Source: Dickeya zeae NCPPB 2538 (GTDB lineage: Bacteria; Pseudomonadota; Gammaproteobacteria; Enterobacterales; Enterobacteriaceae). Taken from it: a stretch of 64,000 nucleotides of DNA. Both the position numbers and the translations under genes were made by a program. Positions 25,661 to 35,517 of the stretch are shown in pieces. How positions within the stretch are numbered: position 1 is the stretch's first letter; every line of letters starts with the position of its first letter. The notes under the pieces were generated by a model. That model saw only the letters and a program-made list of their open reading frames with translations. It was not told the origin of the DNA and did no database searches. The stretch is taken from positions 3,514,273 through 3,578,272 of the forward strand of contig NZ_CM001977.1 of the NCBI RefSeq assembly GCF_000406165.1. Direction: 5' to 3'.

Positions 25661-27241
25661 TCAATGGACGCCGTGGTGAGGCGTTCCACGGGCTATTGGC
25701 CGGGCTGGCGCTTTATGGCGGTTGAGGTAACCAATGTTGTTGTTCCCCCACAGCGACTCATAAGGCATACCCGCCAGCATCTCCACCGTCTCACGCGCTT
25801 CAGGCGTAATTTTTTCCGGTACGATACGGCCAGCTTCGCGCATTTTCGCCGTTTCCTGCCGCAACACTTCATGGGTTTGCAGATTCAGTTTAAAGCGCAG
25901 AGATACCAGAAAACCCAATGCCAGTACGGCGACAGTCCCAAAGCACAGCACCGTCAGAATGGTGTGGCTGACGCCCGGTGCCTGCACGCTCTGACCAGAA
26001 ACAAAACCGGATAACTGTAAAACGATCCCCACCAGCATCACCGCCCCCGCCTGAGAGGCTTTACGGGTCAAGGTCATAATCCCGGCGAAAATCCCTTCAC
26101 GACGTTGTGCAGTGATCACCTCGTCCACATCGGCAATGTAGGTATAGGTATTCCACGGGACATAGTTGATGCCGCCACGTCCCAGACCGGCCAGACCAGA
26201 TACCAGCAACAACAGCGAAAACGCCGAATGCATCCCGCTGTAATAGAGGAAGCCATACGAGAGTGCACTTACACCAAACAGGCATACCACCATGCGGTAA
26301 GACGGTGCCGGACCAAATTTGATGCACAACGGGATCATCGCGATCACCGAGATAAATTGCAGGATAGCCATCGTCCCCATCAGGTTTGACGCCACCGTCG
26401 GGCTTTGCATCAACACGAACACCACGTAATACGTGAACACCGCATTAAATACGTCCTGCGCGATGTAACCGCCCAGATACATCCCTAAATGCTGGCGGAA
26501 GATGCGAATGCGCAGCGTCGACAGCAGTTCAATATTGAGGCGCTTGAGGCTCTGTCCGAGCGTCAGTGACTGACGTTCTTTTTCCGCCCGTAATGAGGCT
26601 TCAGACATCTGGTCGCGTGAGCGCTCCCAGGTAAACAGATACACCAATGTCAGTACACACGCGCAAATGACTGAGAACACCAGACTGGCGTAGAAAAAAG
26701 ACACCGCGTTATCTTTACCGAAATGCCCCAGCAGAATGCCCGGCAAAAACGCGGCCAGAATGGCCGACAACTGTGCCAGCGCGATACGCGCGCCGGAAAA
26801 CTTGGTTTTTTGTTTAAAGTCATCCGTCATTTCCGGCACCAGCGTTTCATACGGCACCAGAACCATGGTGTAGATCACGTCAAACAGCAGGTAAGTTAGC
26901 AGGTAATACCAGTAATCCATGTGGCCGACCCACATCAGGCTGTAGCTGAAGACACAAGGAATACCAAGCAGAATAAAGAATTTGCGACGCCCGAAACGCT
27001 TACCCAACCAGGTCGAACCGAAGTTATCGGTCAGGAAGCCCATCAATGGGCTGACGACGGCATCCAGCACCCTGGCCATAGCAAAAATAAAGGTCGCCTC
27101 AATCGGCGTCAGACCGCAAAACGTGGTGTAAAAATAGAGCAACCAGCCAGCGGTGAGCGCCGTGGTGCCGGCCCCGAGAAAGTCGCCGGAACCATAGGCC
27201 AGATAATTCGCCAGCCCAATCTTACGTGTTTTCATCGCCAT
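25661..27241 (-). CDS. rhiT: Rhamnogalacturonide transporter RhiT (GPH family)
   Basis: Inner-membrane sugar:cation symporter that imports oligosaccharides from rhamnogalacturonan cleavage. It is 526 residues with about twelve hydrophobic segments. The GPH-family loop LTDNFGSTWLGKRFGRRKFF is near residue 70-90, and VPYETLVPEMTDDFKQKTKF is near 130-150. A cytoplasmic tail of about 60 residues ends the protein. First gene of rhiT-rhiN; the promoter must lie in 27242-27750. Confidence 0.92.
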   Translation of the reverse strand: MAMKTRKIGLANYLAYGSGDFLGAGTTALTAGWLLYFYTTFCGLTPIEATFIFAMARVLDAVVSPLMGFLTDNFGSTWLGKRFGRRKFFILLGIPCVFSYSLMWVGHMDYWYYLLTYLLFDVIYTMVLVPYETLVPEMTDDFKQKTKFSGARIALAQLSAILAAFLPGILLGHFGKDNAVSFFYASLVFSVICACVLTLVYLFTWERSRDQMSEASLRAEKERQSLTLGQSLKRLNIELLSTLRIRIFRQHLGMYLGGYIAQDVFNAVFTYYVVFVLMQSPTVASNLMGTMAILQFISVIAMIPLCIKFGPAPSYRMVVCLFGVSALSYGFLYYSGMHSAFSLLLLVSGLAGLGRGGINYVPWNTYTYIADVDEVITAQRREGIFAGIMTLTRKASQAGAVMLVGIVLQLSGFVSGQSVQAPGVSHTILTVLCFGTVAVLALGFLVSLRFKLNLQTHEVLRQETAKMREAGRIVPEKITPEARETVEMLAGMPYESLWGNNNIGYLNRHKAPARPIARGTPHHGVH

Positions 27242-27411
27242 CCTTCCTCATTGATTGTATTTATGAAGGTGTTGCAGCGGCCCTAAAAAACATCGCTGCC
27301 GCCGTAGCGTTAAGGTAACGAGGCAGCAAGGCAAAAACCTTTGTGCGTTTGCCACCCCCTCATCGCTGCTGGCATCCGCGGGAAGAACCAGCCGATCGGC
27401 TTCAAACTTCT

Positions 27412-27432
27412 TATCGAAATAGGATTTTGAAT
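27412..27432. promoter_or_regulatory. Candidate KdgR box upstream of rhiT
   Basis: The sequence tatcgaaataggattttgaat has gaaa and tttga separated by six bases, against the KdgR pattern gaaa-N6-tttca, with one mismatch. It lies about 170 bases upstream of rhiT. KdgR is the known repressor of pectin catabolism genes, including rhiTN, in Dickeya. Read by eye. Confidence 0.35.
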
Positions 27433-27672
27433 CAGCAGAACCTGTAGTTTGAAATCACTCTACCGGGTCGTGAGGCAGGCCGCATGCGGCGAAGAAGAGA
27501 TTTGGGATCAGGTTCATTATTTGTTAGTGCAAGGTTCAGGACTCTAAAAAGAGTCAGGAAGCGTGCTCATACATCCACAACATCGCCCCCTTCCTGGCAG
27601 GTCAAAAGACAGGGTAACGCTATCTACCACACCAGACCGTATCGCGCTGGCAGCAGACCATGAGCGACAGGC

Positions 27673-27706
27673 AAAAAAAATCCGGAAGCGAAAACGCTTC
27701 CGGATT
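27673..27706 (-). terminator. Rho-independent terminator of eno
   Basis: A 12-base perfect stem (aatccggaagcg / cgcttccggatt) with a four-base loop, followed on the minus strand by a T-run of eight. It lies 45 bases past the eno stop. Confidence 0.9.
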
Positions 27707-27750
27707 GCAGAGGTGATTTCCGGCGAGTTAACTCACCGGATGGCAGGCGA

Positions 27751-29049
27751 TTAAGCCTGACCTTTCACTTCTTTCAGGCCGTTGAACGGTGCAGAGTCGC
27801 CCAGTGCTTCTTCGATACGAATCAGCTGGTTGTACTTAGCAACACGGTCAGAACGGCTCATAGAACCGGTTTTGATCTGGCCAGCCGCCGTACCTACCGC
27901 CAGGTCAGCGATGGTAGCGTCTTCAGTTTCGCCAGAACGGTGAGAAATAACGGCAGTGTAGCCTGCATCTTTCGCCATCTTGATAGCAGCCAGCGTTTCA
28001 GTCAGAGAACCGATCTGGTTGAATTTGATCAGGATGGAGTTGGCGATGCCTTTCTCGATACCTTCTTTCAGGATCTTGGTGTTAGTGACGAACAGGTCGT
28101 CGCCCACCAGCTGGATTTTGTCGCCCAGCACTTTGGTCTGGTAAGCAAAACCGTCCCAGTCAGATTCGTCCAGACCGTCTTCGATAGAAACGATCGGGTA
28201 CTGTTTGGTCAGGTCTTCCAGGAAGTGAGTGAATTCTTCAGAGGTGAACGCTTTGTTGCCTTCGCCAGCCAGAACGTATTTACCGTCTTTGTAGAATTCA
28301 GACGCTGCACAGTCCATCGCCAGAGTGATGTCTTTGCCCAGCACGTAACCGGCTGCTTTTACCGCTTCAGCGATAACGGCCAGCGCTTCAGCGTTGGAGC
28401 CCAGGTTCGGCGCATAGCCACCTTCGTCACCTACAGCAGTGTTCATGCCTTTGGACTTCAGTACTTTTGCCAGGTTGTGGAACACTTCAGAACCCATACG
28501 GATGGCTTCTTTAACAGTTTTCGCGCCAACCGGCTGAATCATGAATTCCTGGATGTCGACGTTGTTGTCGGCGTGCTCACCACCGTTGATGATGTTCATC
28601 ATCGGCAGCGGCATGGAGTATTTGCCCGGGGTGCCGTTCAGTTCAGCGATGTGAGCATACAGCGGCAGGCCTTTAGACGCGGCAGCGGCTTTGGCGTTAG
28701 CCAGAGAAACAGCCAGAATGGCGTTAGCGCCGAAGTTGGATTTATTCTCGGTACCGTCCAGATCGATCATGATCTTGTCGATAGCAGCCTGATCCTTAGC
28801 GTCTTTGCCCAGAACAGCCTGTGCAATCGGACCGTTTACCGCAGCAACGGCTTTAGTAACGCCTTTGCCCAGGAAACGGGATTTGTCGCCGTCACGCAGT
28901 TCCAGCGCTTCGCGGGAGCCAGTAGAAGCGCCTGACGGTGCAGCAGCCAGACCAACGAAACCACCTTCCAGGTGAACTTCCGCTTCAACAGTCGGGTTTC
29001 CGCGTGAGTCGATGATTTCACGGCCAATGACTTTAACGATTTTGGACAT
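27751..29049 (-). CDS. eno: Enolase
   Basis: Converts 2-phosphoglycerate to phosphoenolpyruvate; also a degradosome component in enterobacteria. It is 432 residues, the E. coli length. Signature segments are intact: AAPSGASTGSREALELRDGD near the N-terminus, VGDEGGYAPNL with the catalytic Glu, and SHRSGETEDATIADLAVGT. Codon use looks strongly biased, as in highly expressed genes. It follows pyrG by 97 bases, as in E. coli. It also takes the 2-phosphoglycerate made by GarK of the cluster near 39 kb. Confidence 0.99.
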   Translation of the reverse strand: MSKIVKVIGREIIDSRGNPTVEAEVHLEGGFVGLAAAPSGASTGSREALELRDGDKSRFLGKGVTKAVAAVNGPIAQAVLGKDAKDQAAIDKIMIDLDGTENKSNFGANAILAVSLANAKAAAASKGLPLYAHIAELNGTPGKYSMPLPMMNIINGGEHADNNVDIQEFMIQPVGAKTVKEAIRMGSEVFHNLAKVLKSKGMNTAVGDEGGYAPNLGSNAEALAVIAEAVKAAGYVLGKDITLAMDCAASEFYKDGKYVLAGEGNKAFTSEEFTHFLEDLTKQYPIVSIEDGLDESDWDGFAYQTKVLGDKIQLVGDDLFVTNTKILKEGIEKGIANSILIKFNQIGSLTETLAAIKMAKDAGYTAVISHRSGETEDATIADLAVGTAAGQIKTGSMSRSDRVAKYNQLIRIEEALGDSAPFNGLKEVKGQA

Positions 29050-29146
29050 CAGATTTTCCTCAGTACAAGTTAAACTAAAACCTCAGACGGCAACGCGCGA
29101 TCAGAAGACCGCGCGTTGCTGCAAAACTCATTTCACTGGTAAAACC

Positions 29147-30784
29147 TTACTTCACCTGACGCTTCTGGTACGCCCCGGCGGCTTTGACAAAGCCGGCGAA
29201 CAGCGGGTGCCCGTCACGCGGTGTGGAGGTAAATTCCGGATGGAACTGACACGCCACGAACCACGGATGATCAGGAATTTCGACAATCTCAACCAGCTTG
29301 CGGTCTGCGGAGACACCAGCAACACGTAATCCCGCCGCCTCAATCTGTTTTAACAACATATTGTTGACTTCGTAACGGTGGCGATGACGTTCAATGATCG
29401 TCGGCTCACCGTACATCTGACGCACCAGGCTGCCTTCTGTCAGATGGCACTGCTGCCCGCCAACACGCATCGTGCCGCCAAGGTCGCCATCTTCAGTACG
29501 CACTTCAAGATTACCATCCGCATCACGCCATTCGGTAATCAGCGCCACCACCGGGTACTTACAGTCTGGCACAAACTCGGTAGAGTTGGCGCCGTCCATA
29601 CCGGCGACATGGCGAGCGAACTCGATCAGCGCCACCTGCATGCCCAGACAGATGCCCAGGTAAGGGATGTTGTTCTCACGGGCATAACCTGCCGCCATGA
29701 TTTTCCCTTCCACCCCGCGGTAACCAAACCCGCCCGGCACCAGAATCGCATCTAAACCTTTCAGTACATCGACACCGCGGGTTTCAACATCCTGCGAATC
29801 AATGAACTTGATATTCACCGTCAGACGGTTCTTCAAACCGCCATGCTTCAACGCTTCAACGACTGACTTGTACGCATCCGGCAGTTCTACATACTTGCCG
29901 ACCATACCGATGGTCACTTCACCAACCGGATTGGCTTCTTCGTAAATCACCTGCTCCCATTCTGACAGGTTTGCTTCCGGACAGTTCAAGCTGAATCGTT
30001 TACAAATATAATCGTCCAGACCCTGAGATTTCAATAGCGCTGGAATTTTATAAATGGAATCAATGTCCTTCAGCGAGATAACCGCTTTCTCCGGCACGTT
30101 ACAGAACAGCGCAATTTTTGCGCGCTCGTTAGCCGGTACAGTGCGGTCGGAACGGCAAATCAACACGTCAGGCTGGATACCGATAGACAGCAATTCTTTC
30201 ACTGAATGCTGAGTCGGCTTGGTTTTCACCTCACCCGCCGCAGCCATGTACGGCACCAGCGTCAGGTGCATAAACAGGGTGTGCTCGCGGCCCACTTCCA
30301 CTGCCATTTGCCGAATCGCTTCAAGAAACGGCAGAGACTCGATATCACCAACCGTACCGCCGATTTCTACCAGCACCACGTCATGGCCTTCGCCGCCTTC
30401 GATAATACGTTCTTTAATGGCGTTGGTGATGTGCGGAATGACCTGAATGGTCGCCCCCAGATAGTCACCCCGACGCTCCTTACGCAGAACGTCAGAATAG
30501 ATGCGTCCGGTGGTGAAGTTATTGCGGCGCGTCATCTTTGTACGAATAAAACGCTCGTAGTGACCCAAGTCGAGATCGGTTTCAGCGCCATCTTCGGTGA
30601 CAAACACTTCGCCGTGCTGCGTCGGGCTCATCGTGCCCGGATCCACATTGATATACGGGTCCAGTTTCATGATGGTCACGTTGAGGCCACGGGCTTCGAG
30701 AATAGCCGCGAGGGAGGCTGCGGCAATGCCTTTACCCAGAGAGGATACGACCCCGCCGGTCACAAAAATATAATTAGTTGTCAT
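29147..30784 (-). CDS. pyrG: CTP synthase
   Basis: Aminates UTP to CTP using glutamine and ATP. It is 545 residues, as in E. coli. The synthase domain starts with FVTGGVVSSLGKGIAAASL and contains DPYINVDPGTMSP and EIGGTVGDIE. The glutaminase domain has the nucleophile Cys in YLGICLGMQ (about residue 379) and the C-terminal His/Glu pair in QFHPEFTS. The order mazG-pyrG-eno is conserved. Confidence 0.99.
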   Translation of the reverse strand: MTTNYIFVTGGVVSSLGKGIAAASLAAILEARGLNVTIMKLDPYINVDPGTMSPTQHGEVFVTEDGAETDLDLGHYERFIRTKMTRRNNFTTGRIYSDVLRKERRGDYLGATIQVIPHITNAIKERIIEGGEGHDVVLVEIGGTVGDIESLPFLEAIRQMAVEVGREHTLFMHLTLVPYMAAAGEVKTKPTQHSVKELLSIGIQPDVLICRSDRTVPANERAKIALFCNVPEKAVISLKDIDSIYKIPALLKSQGLDDYICKRFSLNCPEANLSEWEQVIYEEANPVGEVTIGMVGKYVELPDAYKSVVEALKHGGLKNRLTVNIKFIDSQDVETRGVDVLKGLDAILVPGGFGYRGVEGKIMAAGYARENNIPYLGICLGMQVALIEFARHVAGMDGANSTEFVPDCKYPVVALITEWRDADGNLEVRTEDGDLGGTMRVGGQQCHLTEGSLVRQMYGEPTIIERHRHRYEVNNMLLKQIEAAGLRVAGVSADRKLVEIVEIPDHPWFVACQFHPEFTSTPRDGHPLFAGFVKAAGAYQKRQVK

Positions 30785-31010
30785 GCTGAACCTGAAAGTT
30801 TAGGTTTAAGGACGATGGAAAGACCAGGACGGGAAACTAGTATACCCGAACCTGGGAGACGCCACAAATGATCGTTTTACCCTTTGTGACGTTGACAGGC
30901 TCCGGCTGGTAAGGTATTTCCCAAGCAGGCGATAGACAATGTTCGGGTTTACAATCAGCCGGATAGCACGAAAAAGCGCATAAAACGCGCCCTTCACTCA
31001 GAAAATGACT

Positions 31011-31808
31011 TCAAGCGTTTTTTTCTGATGCTTTCACCTGCTGCCAGGCGATTTCCATTTCGTCTAACGTCGCGTCAGATAAGGTTTTGCCTTGGGCAGC
31101 AATCCGTTGCTCGACCTGTTGGAAACGGCGAGTGAACTTGCGATTAGCCTGCTGCAACGCCGTTTCCGCTTTATGACCAAGATGACGGGACAGATTGACC
31201 GCTGCAAACAGCATGTCGCCTATCTCCTCCCCCAGTTTTTCCGGGTCGATCACCGCCTGCTGCGCCTCAACCATCACCTCATCGATCTCTTCATACAGCT
31301 TATCGACCACTGGCCCAAGCGTCGTCCAGTCGAAACCGACGGCGGCACACCGCTGCTGGATTTTATGCGCCTGCATCAGCGCGGGCAGCGCCTGGGGAAT
31401 GTCATCGAGTTGCGAATGGCGATCTTTTTCTGCCCGCTCTTGCGCTTTGGTCTGCTCCCAGTTAGCCAGCACCGCTTCACTGCTCGACAAGGTGGCGTCA
31501 CCAAAAATATGTGGATGACGGCGCTCCAGCTTGTCGCTGATGGCATCACACACATCCGAGAAATCAAACAGCCCTTGCTCTTGCGCCATGCGTGCGTAAA
31601 ACACCACCTGAAACAACAGGTCACCCAGTTCACTGCGCAGGTCGTCAAAATCCTTACGGCTGATGGCATCAAGCACTTCGTAGGTTTCTTCCAGCGTATA
31701 CGGGGCGATGGTGTCAAAGGTTTGTTCGCGATCCCAGGGGCAACCGTTTTCCGGGTCACGCAGTTGCTGCATGATGCGCAGCAAGCGCTCGATGGCAGAT
31801 GAATTCAT
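31011..31808 (-). CDS. mazG: Nucleoside triphosphate pyrophosphohydrolase MazG
   Basis: Hydrolyses NTPs and dNTPs to monophosphates; in E. coli it lowers ppGpp after starvation. From the ATG ending at 31808 it is 265 residues, close to 263 in E. coli. The longer frame upstream was rejected because it runs back toward relA with no family similarity. The first MazG domain has CPWDREQTF and the helical EETYEVLDAI metal-binding motif. The second has EEIDEVMVEA and EEIGDMLFAAVNLSRHLG. It is 67 bases downstream of relA. Confidence 0.97.
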   Translation of the reverse strand: MNSSAIERLLRIMQQLRDPENGCPWDREQTFDTIAPYTLEETYEVLDAISRKDFDDLRSELGDLLFQVVFYARMAQEQGLFDFSDVCDAISDKLERRHPHIFGDATLSSSEAVLANWEQTKAQERAEKDRHSQLDDIPQALPALMQAHKIQQRCAAVGFDWTTLGPVVDKLYEEIDEVMVEAQQAVIDPEKLGEEIGDMLFAAVNLSRHLGHKAETALQQANRKFTRRFQQVEQRIAAQGKTLSDATLDEMEIAWQQVKASEKNA

Positions 31809-31875
31809 AATAATCCTGATAATGACATGATAAAGGCGGGACCAGCCCGCCTTAAGGTAGTAACAACGGTATCCA

Positions 31876-34113
31876 TTAATTGCCCTGCAAGCGCCGAGCG
31901 TCAATCACATCCGGCAGTTGATTGAGCTTAGCCAGTACCCGGCCCAGCACCTGCAGATTGTAGATTTCGATATCCATGTCGATAGTCGCGAGTTGCTGTT
32001 TCACGTCGCTGCGGCTGGATACCCCCAACACATTGACCTTCTCGTTGGCCAGAATGGTGGTGATATCACGCAGCAAGCCGCTACGGTCGTTGGCGGTTAC
32101 CCTGACGACCAGCGAGTAGCCGCTGGAGTAGCTTTCCCCCCACACCGCTTCGACAATACGCTCCGGCGCATGACTGCGCAGGTCATCGAGCTGTTCGCAA
32201 TCGGCACGGTGAATAGAAATACCACGCCCGCGGGTGATGAAACCGATAATGTCATCCCCCGGAATCGGCTGGCAGCAACGCGCGATGTGGTGCATCAGGT
32301 TGCCAACCCCTTCTACCACCACCCGGCCATTGTCCTTGGTGCTGACACGCTGAGCCGGTTGCTGGGATTTCTGCGTCAACTGGCGCAGCGCTTCGCGATC
32401 CTGCTCTTCCGCACTCGGCTGGTTCACCTTCGATTGCAGGAAGTTTACCAACTGATTCAGGCGGATATCGCCACCACCGATGCCAGCCAGCAATTCATCC
32501 ATCGAATTGATGTTGTAACGCGGCAACAGCAGTTTTTCGGCCATCTTCAGGCTTACACCAAGATGCGCCAGTTCATCATCCAGGATCTGTTTACCCGCGA
32601 GAATATTCTTGTCCCTGTCCTGCTTGCGGAACCAGTTGTGAATTTTGGAGCGCCCGCGGCTGGTGGTGATATATCCCAGATTGGGGTTCAGCCAGTCACG
32701 GCTTGGGTTCGGCTGCTTCTGGGTAATGACCTCGATCTGGTCGCCCATTTGCAACTGATAGGTGAACGGCACGATACGCCCGCCCACTTTGGCACCGATG
32801 CAACGGTGACCGATATCGCTGTGAATGTGATAGGCAAAATCCAGCGGCGTGGAACCGGCAGGTAAATCCACCACATCGCCCTTCGGGGTAAACACGTACA
32901 CGCGGTCGTCGAACACCTGGCTGCGCACCTCGTCGAGCATTTCGTCCGAGTCGGCCATTTCTTCCTGCCAGGCCAGCAGTTTACGCAGCCAGGCGATACG
33001 CTCTTCATAGCCGGAGCGCCCGCTGGTGGAGGCACCTTCTTTGTATTTCCAGTGCGCGGCAACCCCCAGTTCGGCATCCTCGTGCATCTGCCGGGTACGA
33101 ATCTGAATTTCCAGCGTTTTGCCGCCCGGCCCTAACACCACGGTGTGGATCGACTGATAACCGTTAGGTTTAGGGTTGGCGACGTAGTCGTCGAATTCAT
33201 CCGGCAGGTGGCGATAATGGGTATGCACAATCCCGAGCGCGGCATAGCAATCCTGCAAGCGCTCGACCACGATACGCACCGCCCGCACGTCAAACAGCTC
33301 ATCAAACGACAGCGATTTTTTCTGCATCTTGCGCCAGATGCTGTAGATATGCTTGGGACGGCCATAAACCTCGGCTTTCAGCCCTTCGGTTGCCATCGAG
33401 GCGCGCAGGTTTTTAACGAAGTCGTCAATGTACTGCTCACGGTCGATACGCCGTTCGTGCAGCAGTTTAGCAATGCGCTTGTACTCATCCGGGTGCAGAT
33501 AGCGAAAACAGAAATCCTCAAGCTCCCACTTGAGCTGCCCGATACCCAGCCGGTTCGCCAGCGGCGCATAGATATTGGTACACTCTTTGGCCGCCAGTAC
33601 GCGCTCTTCTTCGGGTGCGTCTTTCACTTCACGCAGGTGGGCGATACGCTCAGCGAGCTTTATCACCACGCAACGGAAATCTTCCACCATCGCCAACAGC
33701 ATGCGGCGGATATTATCCACCTGTTCAGATGCCATCGAATCGTGCTGGGTGGCTTTAAGCTGGCGAATCGCATCCATATCGCGCACGCCATGCACCAGAT
33801 TGACGATATTCTTGCCGAAGGTTTCCTTCAGCGTGTCTTCTTCCACCACGTTGGCGTCGGCCAACGGGAACAGCATCGCCGCGCGCATGCTGTCGTTATC
33901 CATACTCAGGGTGGAGAGGATTTCCACCATTTCGATGCCGCGCCACAACAGCAACATCGCATCCGGGTGGTCTTGCGTTTTTTCTTCGCAGTAACGCCAG
34001 GTCTCAGCGAGACGTTCGCACGATGTTTTACTGGCGATACCCAGGGAGGCAATCCACGCGTCCGGCACGAACTTGCCTTCGGTATTCAAATGCGCACTTC
34101 TTACCGCAACCAT
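31876..34113 (-). CDS. relA: GTP pyrophosphokinase RelA
   Basis: Ribosome-associated (p)ppGpp synthetase of the stringent response. It is 745 residues. The N-terminal hydrolase-like domain is inactive by sequence, with FPLAD in place of the catalytic His-Asp pair, as expected for RelA and not SpoT. The synthetase domain has LFDVRAVRIVVERLQDCY and NPKPNGYQSIHTVV. It is followed by a TGS domain (VYVFTPKGDVVDLPAGSTPLDFAY, here read in two parts) and a C-terminal ACT domain from about 665. It lies 9 bases after rlmD. Confidence 0.98.
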   Translation of the reverse strand: MVAVRSAHLNTEGKFVPDAWIASLGIASKTSCERLAETWRYCEEKTQDHPDAMLLLWRGIEMVEILSTLSMDNDSMRAAMLFPLADANVVEEDTLKETFGKNIVNLVHGVRDMDAIRQLKATQHDSMASEQVDNIRRMLLAMVEDFRCVVIKLAERIAHLREVKDAPEEERVLAAKECTNIYAPLANRLGIGQLKWELEDFCFRYLHPDEYKRIAKLLHERRIDREQYIDDFVKNLRASMATEGLKAEVYGRPKHIYSIWRKMQKKSLSFDELFDVRAVRIVVERLQDCYAALGIVHTHYRHLPDEFDDYVANPKPNGYQSIHTVVLGPGGKTLEIQIRTRQMHEDAELGVAAHWKYKEGASTSGRSGYEERIAWLRKLLAWQEEMADSDEMLDEVRSQVFDDRVYVFTPKGDVVDLPAGSTPLDFAYHIHSDIGHRCIGAKVGGRIVPFTYQLQMGDQIEVITQKQPNPSRDWLNPNLGYITTSRGRSKIHNWFRKQDRDKNILAGKQILDDELAHLGVSLKMAEKLLLPRYNINSMDELLAGIGGGDIRLNQLVNFLQSKVNQPSAEEQDREALRQLTQKSQQPAQRVSTKDNGRVVVEGVGNLMHHIARCCQPIPGDDIIGFITRGRGISIHRADCEQLDDLRSHAPERIVEAVWGESYSSGYSLVVRVTANDRSGLLRDITTILANEKVNVLGVSSRSDVKQQLATIDMDIEIYNLQVLGRVLAKLNQLPDVIDARRLQGN

Positions 34114-34122
34114 AATTTCTCC

Positions 34123-35457
34123 CTACTTTACCGAACCTTCGGAACCAAGCAAAAACAGTGCCATTGACTCAAGATGTCCGGTATGTGGAAACATATCCAA
34201 CATGGTCAACCGGGCCAAACGATAACCGGCCGCCATCAGTACCTTGCTATCTCTCGCCAGCGTGGTGGGGTTACAGGATATATACACCACCCGCCGGGGA
34301 GCCAGTTTCACAATCTGCGGCATCACACCCGGCGCACCGGCGCGAGCCGGATCAAGCAATACTTTATCAAACCCCATTGACGCCCACGGTTGTCGGGTAA
34401 CGTCTTCTTCCAGATTATGATGATAAAATGTGACCTGGGTCAGCCCATTGCGCCGGGCATTTTCCTGCCCTTTCTCCACCAGCGCCGCGACGCCCTCAAT
34501 ACCGACCACCCGACCGGCGTGCTGCGCCATCGGTAACGTAAAATTGCCCATGCCGCAAAACAGGTCGAGCACGCGGTCCTGCGGTTGCAGTTCCAGCCAC
34601 GTTAACGCCTGCGCCACCATACGTTGGTTAATCTCATCATTCACCTGAATAAAATCACGCGGACTGAACGCCAGCGATAACCCGGCGATACGATAAGACG
34701 GCATGTCGCCGTGCAGACACTCCAACGTGCCCGCCTCCGGCGCAACAAACAGCGATGCACCGCAAGCCTGCACAAACGCCGTCAACGCGTGCCGGTCGGC
34801 GTCACACAACGGCTCCAGATGACGCAAAATAACCAGCGGCCCTTGCTCCGCCAAGACCAGTTCCACATGCCCGAGCCGCCGTTGCGCCCGCAACTGCCCC
34901 AGGCAGTCGCGTAACGGTGCCAGTAAGGCTTCCAACGCCGGATGCAAAATCGGGCAGGCACTGATATCCACCAGGTCGTGCGACCCCGCCTGCCGATAGC
35001 CCATCTGCAACTGGCGTGTTTTCGCCTGATAGTATAATGCAAGGCGTGCGCGGCGGCGGTAGCCATAGGCCGCCGCACCGATAACCTCCGGCTCCGGCAC
35101 GGTTTCACCGGTTTCCCGTTGCATCAGGTGTTTCAGTGCGGCCGATTTACTGCGATGCTGTAACGGCTGGCTGGCATGCTGCTGCTGGCAGCCGCCGCAC
35201 ACGGAAAAATGTGGGCAACGCGGCGTCACGCGCTCTTCGCTGGTGGTCAGCAAGCGTCGTAATTTAGCGTGGGCAAACTGGCGTTTATCTTGCGTTAGCT
35301 GCACCTCGGCCTGCTCTCCCGGTAAGACGCCGGGAATGAACACCGTTTTTCCCTGATGACGGGCGACACCCTGTCCGAATGGATCGAGATCGGTCACCGT
35401 CACGGTAAGGGTTTGCCGGGTCGTCACGCGTCGGTTTGGAGAGTAGAATTGCGCCAT
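34123..35457 (-). CDS. rlmD: 23S rRNA (uracil-1939-C5)-methyltransferase RlmD
   Basis: SAM-dependent methyltransferase of 444 residues (433 in E. coli). An N-terminal TRAM domain (DLDPFGQGVARHQGKTVFI) is followed by the iron-sulfur cysteines in PRCPHFSVCGGCQQQH and a fourth in ISACPILHP. The SAM site is LDLFCGMGNFTLPMA, and the catalytic nucleophile is in YISCNPTTLARD. Divergent from barA with 60 bases between, so their promoters are close or overlapping. Confidence 0.97.
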   Translation of the reverse strand: MAQFYSPNRRVTTRQTLTVTVTDLDPFGQGVARHQGKTVFIPGVLPGEQAEVQLTQDKRQFAHAKLRRLLTTSEERVTPRCPHFSVCGGCQQQHASQPLQHRSKSAALKHLMQRETGETVPEPEVIGAAAYGYRRRARLALYYQAKTRQLQMGYRQAGSHDLVDISACPILHPALEALLAPLRDCLGQLRAQRRLGHVELVLAEQGPLVILRHLEPLCDADRHALTAFVQACGASLFVAPEAGTLECLHGDMPSYRIAGLSLAFSPRDFIQVNDEINQRMVAQALTWLELQPQDRVLDLFCGMGNFTLPMAQHAGRVVGIEGVAALVEKGQENARRNGLTQVTFYHHNLEEDVTRQPWASMGFDKVLLDPARAGAPGVMPQIVKLAPRRVVYISCNPTTLARDSKVLMAAGYRLARLTMLDMFPHTGHLESMALFLLGSEGSVK

Positions 35458-35517
35458 AAGTGTGCTGTCATTGATTTAATGGAATAGTCGACCTTAATTG
35501 TCCCACATTGGAACCCC

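Larger units (their letters stand above)
27242..27750. other. rhiT promoter region and eno 3' region, no gene
   Basis: This 509-base stretch has no gene I can support. From the right it holds the eno terminator (27673-27706), then an unremarkable spacer, then the upstream region of rhiT with a KdgR-like box at 27412-27432. Confidence 0.65.

Noticed and set aside
27940..28935. A 331-codon frame on the plus strand opposite eno
   Set aside because: It is antisense to enolase; long shadow frames are usual opposite strongly codon-biased genes.
33145..34167. A 340-codon frame on the plus strand opposite relA
   Set aside because: Antisense shadow of relA in a GC-rich coding region, with no independent features.
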